Source of the DNA: Nocardioides luteus
GTDB lineage: Bacteria; Actinomycetota; Actinomycetes; Propionibacteriales; Nocardioidaceae
Assembly: GCF_014648595.1 (NCBI RefSeq)
Contig: NZ_BMRK01000013.1
Location: forward strand, 1-64,000
Length of the DNA: 64,000 nt
Direction of reading: 5' to 3'
Shown one piece after another: positions 60,400 to 64,000 of the stretch. The notes below the pieces were generated by a model. The model saw only the letters and a list, made by a program, of their open reading frames with translations, did not search any database and was not told where the DNA came from. Each line of letters begins with the position of its first letter. The first letter of the stretch is position 1. Position numbers and translations under genes: made by a program.

Positions 60400-62376
60400 T
60401 CAGTTCGTCGTGTAGGTGCGCTGGGCGGGCTCGCCGGTCTTGCCAAGGGCGCGGGCCTTGCCGTCGCCGACGGAGACCTTGAGGGAGCCGTCGGAGGTCT
60501 GTACGCGCAGGGGCGGGGTGACCTGGAGCTGCTTGGACTCGCCGAAGGCGAGGTCGCCGCTGAAGACGACCTTGCCGCGGGAGTCGCGTACGACGACGTG
60601 GGCACCGCCGCCGGCAGCGGAGATGGTGACGGACACCGGCGTGGACTTGCCGTAGGGGCTGTCGGTGCCGGCGGAGCCGTCGAGCTGGATCGCTCCGGCC
60701 TCGGGCTCGCGCTGGGTGCCGTCGATGACCAGTCGGGCGACCGACCAGACGAGGATGACCGCCATCACGGCGGCGACCAGGACGGACCATGAGGGGCCGC
60801 CGCGCATCCGCCGCACGGGGCGTACGGCTGCGCTGTGAGCCAGTTCGGCCTCGAAGACGGCGCGCGGACTGACCGGGCCGGAGGCGAACTTCTCGTCATA
60901 GGTGCGCAGCAACGGCGCGACCTCGATGCCGAGGACGCGCGCCAGGGTGCGCAGGTGACCGCGGGCGTAGAAGTCACCACCGCACGGACCGAAGTCGTCG
61001 ACCTCGATCGCCTCGATGACGTGGGGACGGATCCGCGTCCACTCGGCCAGACCCTCGATGTCGAGGGCGAGCCGGCGGCGGGCCGCCGCGATCTCGGCAC
61101 CGATCTCTGGAGCCTTGGGCGGCATCTGCTCGGTGACCTCGTCGTCGATCCCGTCGATCGAGATCACGCCGGACGCATCCTCGGTCTCGCCGATCGCCCG
61201 CACGCCCTCGTCTTCGTCCTCGAAGTCGTCGAAGGTCTCGAAGACGGGCTCGAGCCCGGCGACCTGGGTCTGGTCCGAGACGTCCTCGGCGCCGAGTTCG
61301 GTCTCGATCGGGTCGAGCCGGAGGGCGTTCGAGCCCTGTACGGCGACGGTCTCCTGCGGTTCCTCGGGCACGTAACGTACGTCCACCCGGACAGCCGACG
61401 ACGGCTCCCGCAACGGCGCGACCGGCTCACTCTTCTCCGAGGCCCGTGCGTCGGCCTCGTCGGCGGTGGTCACCTCGGTCTCGGGGTCGGTCTCGAGCGT
61501 CTTCTCGTCCTGCTCCGTGTCCCGGTCCACCTGGTCCTGCTCCGCCTCGTCCACCACGTCCGCGGCATTGATATCAGGCTCGTCCAAGACCCTGAGCATG
61601 CGGGGGTTGGTGTCACCGGCGCGCCCGGACAGCGGCGGTCGGATCGCGGTGTCGCCGTCGTCGTCGGAGGGGATCTCGGCGACGCCGTCGTCGGTGTCCT
61701 CGTCGACGCCATCCGGCTCCGGATCCGGCTCCTCGGCGGCGACCCCGGGGTCGATCTCGACGACCTCGACACCGTCGGCGGCGACGTACGCGATCGCCTC
61801 GGTGACATCGTCACCGGCACCGAGGACACGGGTCGAGAGGCCGAGCGGGATCGAGAACGGCAGACCGTAGAGCCGCTCGGTCAGCATCGCCTGGCGACGA
61901 GCGGTCGGCGAGAGCTGATCGAGCACCTCGTCCTCGTCGTGGAGCAGTACGCCGATGCGACCGTCCTTCCAGAACCGCTCGAAGCCCGCCGGACGCGGGG
62001 TGTGCTCGACGGACTCGATCTTGGACCACGGGATGCCCTGCCAGGTCGCCCCGAAGCGCAGGCGTACGCCCTGCTCGTCGACGAGCAGCAGCGGCAGCCG
62101 GGAGTCCCAGGCCGTCCAGCCCTGCACCGCCGCGACGGCGATCAGGATCAGGCCGACGAGGTAGCCCTCGATGCCGCCGCGCAGCACGAAGGCGACGCCG
62201 ACCAGCAGCGAGGCGAGGGCGACGACCAGCGCGAGGCGGCCGTTGCGGCGTACCTCGACGACGTCCACCTCGGCGGTCTCGCCGGCGCCGGCGGTCTCGA
62301 GATTCGTGGCAGCCTCGACGTCCCGATCGGTCTCGGCAGGGTCGACGGTCTCCACCGCCGGTGACTTCTCGCTCAC
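60400..62376 (-). CDS. RodZ-like protein with N-terminal membrane/PH-like domain
   Basis: 658 residues in unusual order. Two N-terminal helices ([18 protein letters not shown] and [17 protein letters not shown]) and a PH-like domain ([32 protein letters not shown]) come first. About 230 residues of acidic linker follow. Then comes the RodZ-type helix-turn-helix ([38 protein letters not shown] and [17 protein letters not shown]), a membrane helix ([21 protein letters not shown]) and a C-terminal DUF4115-like beta domain. RodZ links MreB to the membrane in other bacteria. GTG 62376 overlaps the ftsK stop. Confidence 0.8.
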   Translation of the reverse strand: MSEKSPAVETVDPAETDRDVEAATNLETAGAGETAEVDVVEVRRNGRLALVVALASLLVGVAFVLRGGIEGYLVGLILIAVAAVQGWTAWDSRLPLLLVDEQGVRLRFGATWQGIPWSKIESVEHTPRPAGFERFWKDGRIGVLLHDEDEVLDQLSPTARRQAMLTERLYGLPFSIPLGLSTRVLGAGDDVTEAIAYVAADGVEVVEIDPGVAAEEPDPEPDGVDEDTDDGVAEIPSDDDGDTAIRPPLSGRAGDTNPRMLRVLDEPDINAADVVDEAEQDQVDRDTEQDEKTLETDPETEVTTADEADARASEKSEPVAPLREPSSAVRVDVRYVPEEPQETVAVQGSNALRLDPIETELGAEDVSDQTQVAGLEPVFETFDDFEDEDEGVRAIGETEDASGVISIDGIDDEVTEQMPPKAPEIGAEIAAARRRLALDIEGLAEWTRIRPHVIEAIEVDDFGPCGGDFYARGHLRTLARVLGIEVAPLLRTYDEKFASGPVSPRAVFEAELAHSAAVRPVRRMRGGPSWSVLVAAVMAVILVWSVARLVIDGTQREPEAGAIQLDGSAGTDSPYGKSTPVSVTISAAGGGAHVVVRDSRGKVVFSGDLAFGESKQLQVTPPLRVQTSDGSLKVSVGDGKARALGKTGEPAQRTYTTN

Positions 62377-64000
62377 ATCTCCCCCTGGATCGTTGCGATG
62401 ACGCCGTCGACCTCGTCCGGCTTGACGAGTACGTCGCGCGCCTTGGAGCCTTCGGAGGGGCCGACCACGCCGCGGGACTCGAGGATGTCCATGAGACGGC
62501 CGGCCTTGGCGAACCCGACGCGGAGCTTGCGCTGCAGCATCGAGGTCGAGCCGAACTGCGTGGAGACGACCAGCTCGACCGCCTGCACGACCAGATCCAT
62601 GTCGTCGCCGATGTCGTCGTCGAGCACCCGCTTCGACTCCGCCGGCGCCGTGACATCCTCGCGGTAGACCGGCTCCAGCTGGCCCTTGACCGACTTCACG
62701 ACGGCGTTGACCTCCGACTCGGAGACCCAGGAGCCCTGCACACGGATCGGCTTGGAAGAGCCCATCGGCAGGAACAGACCGTCACCCTGACCGACCAGCT
62801 TCTCCGCACCCGGCTGGTCGAGGATGACGCGGGAGTCGGCCAGCGACGAGGTCGCGAAGGCGAGCCGCGAGGGCACGTTGGCCTTGATCAGACCGGTGAC
62901 GACGTCGACCGAGGGCCGCTGGGTGGCCAGCACCAGGTGGATGCCGGCGGCGCGCGCCAGCTGGGTGATGCGTACGACCGCGTCCTCGACGTCGCGCGGG
63001 GCGACCATCATCAGGTCGGCGAGCTCGTCGACGATGACCAGCAGGTAGGGGTAGGGCGAGAGCACCCGCTCGGAGTCGGGCGGCAGCTGCACCTTCCCCG
63101 CGCGGACGGCCTTGTTGAAGTCGTCGACGTGGCGGAAGCCGAAGTTGGCCAGGTCGTCGTAGCGCATGTCCATCTCGCGCACGACCCAGGCCAGCGCCTC
63201 GGCGGCCTTCTTCGGGTTGGTGATGATCGGCGTGATCAGGTGCGGCACGCCTTCGTAGCTGTTCAGCTCGACCCGCTTGGGGTCGACCATGATCATCCGC
63301 ACCTCATCAGGCGTGGCCCGCATCAGGATCGAGGTGATCATCGAGTTGATGAACGACGACTTACCCGAGCCGGTCGCACCCGCGACCAGCAGGTGGGGCA
63401 TCTTCGCCATGTTGGCGACGACGAAGCCGCCCTCGACGTCCTTGCCGATGCCGGTGATCATCGGGTGGTGGTCGCCACGCGCGGCGTTGGAGCGCAGCAC
63501 GTCGCCGAGGGTGACCGTCTCCTTGTCGGAGTTCGGGATCTCGACGCCCACGGCTGACTTGCCGGGGATCGGCGAGAGGATGCGTACGTCGGCGGAGGCG
63601 ACCGCGTAGGCGATGTTCTTCTGGATGCCGGTGATCTTCTCGACCTTGACGCCGGCGCCGAGCTCGACGATGTAGCGGGTGACCGTCGGTCCGCGGGTGT
63701 AGCCGGTCACGGCGGCGTCGATGTTGAACTCCTCGAGCACCGCCTGGAGCCGGTTGACGATGTCGTCGGAGGCCTTCGAGCGGGCCTTGTGGGGCGAGCC
63801 CGGCTTGAGCAGGTCGCTGGAGGGCAGCGTGTAGGCGACGTCGCCGGCGAGCGTGAGCTGCTCGACGCGCTGGGGCAGCTCGGCGTGCGGAGGCGGCTCG
63901 AGCTCGCCCTTCTGGTCACGCTTCTGTCCGGGCCTCGGCCCGGTCTCGGAGACCGCCGGCATGAGCCCCGCGGCGTCGCTGGGCGCGGCCTCGTCGGGCT
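62373..64000 (-). CDS. ftsK: DNA translocase FtsK (5' end beyond the window)
   Basis: The C-terminal 542 residues of an FtsK/SpoIIIE DNA pump that clears chromosome ends at the division septum. The frame stays open through position 64000, so the membrane domain and start lie outside. Alpha domain: [18 protein letters not shown]. Motor: Walker [32 protein letters not shown], Walker [15 protein letters not shown]. The winged-helix gamma domain ([35 protein letters not shown] in segments) reads KOPS sequences. Followed directly by the rodZ-like gene (GTGA overlap). Confidence 0.95.
   Translation of the reverse strand, partial: PDEAAPSDAAGLMPAVSETGPRPGQKRDQKGELEPPPHAELPQRVEQLTLAGDVAYTLPSSDLLKPGSPHKARSKASDDIVNRLQAVLEEFNIDAAVTGYTRGPTVTRYIVELGAGVKVEKITGIQKNIAYAVASADVRILSPIPGKSAVGVEIPNSDKETVTLGDVLRSNAARGDHHPMITGIGKDVEGGFVVANMAKMPHLLVAGATGSGKSSFINSMITSILMRATPDEVRMIMVDPKRVELNSYEGVPHLITPIITNPKKAAEALAWVVREMDMRYDDLANFGFRHVDDFNKAVRAGKVQLPPDSERVLSPYPYLLVIVDELADLMMVAPRDVEDAVVRITQLARAAGIHLVLATQRPSVDVVTGLIKANVPSRLAFATSSLADSRVILDQPGAEKLVGQGDGLFLPMGSSKPIRVQGSWVSESEVNAVVKSVKGQLEPVYREDVTAPAESKRVLDDDIGDDMDLVVQAVELVVSTQFGSTSMLQRKLRVGFAKAGRLMDILESRGVVGPSEGSKARDVLVKPDEVDGVIATIQGEM

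Overview
The window is high-GC actinobacterial chromosomal DNA. The gene content (FtsK-RodZ-RimO-PgsA-CinA-ClgR, DUF3046 near recA-recX, Lhr beside Nei2, a HelR-type helicase, an APS-type CysH operon) suggests a free-living member of the Propionibacteriales, most like Nocardioides or a relative. The genus is an inference, since no rRNA or other marker is present. Coding density is high, many starts are GTG or TTG, and many genes are coupled by 1-4 nt stop/start overlaps. I found no rRNA, tRNA, CRISPR array, insertion sequence or prophage.

Layout. 1-4.8 kb: two near-identical DctA dicarboxylate transporters flank a CitA/CitB-type two-component system. 4.9-8.3 kb: methyltransferase, small proteins, GNAT, glyA. 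8.5-12.3 kb: sulfate assimilation operon (Cys-containing leader peptide, sulfite reductase, small zinc-ribbon-like protein, APS reductase, sirohydrochlorin chelatase). 12.4-15.8 kb: DUF3037 + HipA-like kinase pair, PPK2, GNAT, phosphoribosyltransferase. 15.8-17.9 kb: recX and recA with DNA-damage promoter elements. 17.9-19.9 kb: His-rich membrane proteins and a DUF305 lipoprotein around a CsoR-like operator. 19.9-25.6 kb: MFS, DUF3046, a DinB-methyltransferase fusion, an ABC exporter. 25.7-30.9 kb: HelR, GNAT, racemase, epoxide hydrolase, CGNR regulator. 31-37.5 kb: FAD monooxygenase divergent from a P450-aldehyde dehydrogenase-acyl ligase-SDR operon. 37.6-46 kb: APC transporter, MocR regulator, Lhr helicase, Nei2. 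46-51.3 kb: clgR, cinA, secreted nuclease, pgsA, rimO. 51.3-57.4 kb: universal stress protein, TctABC transporter and a second CitA/CitB-type system. 57.5-60 kb: LacI regulator and secreted GH16 glucanase. 60.4-64 kb: rodZ-like gene and partial ftsK.

How it fits together. An old conserved minus-strand backbone (ftsK-rodZ-rimO-pgsA-cinA-clgR ... DUF3046-recA-recX) appears to have been opened by many accessory cassettes. Carbon-uptake genes (both dctA copies, tctCBA, GH16) share a GTGA-N6-TCAC site of CRP type in their upstream regions, which suggests a common carbon regulator above the specific sensors. The least explained sequence is a set of short periodic repeats. One family has a 32-bp period in two intergenic arrays, one of which inverts in its middle. 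The other has a 21-bp period, present once between genes and once inside lhr, where it encodes six heptapeptides. A third REP-like element sits downstream of the chelatase gene and inside recX.
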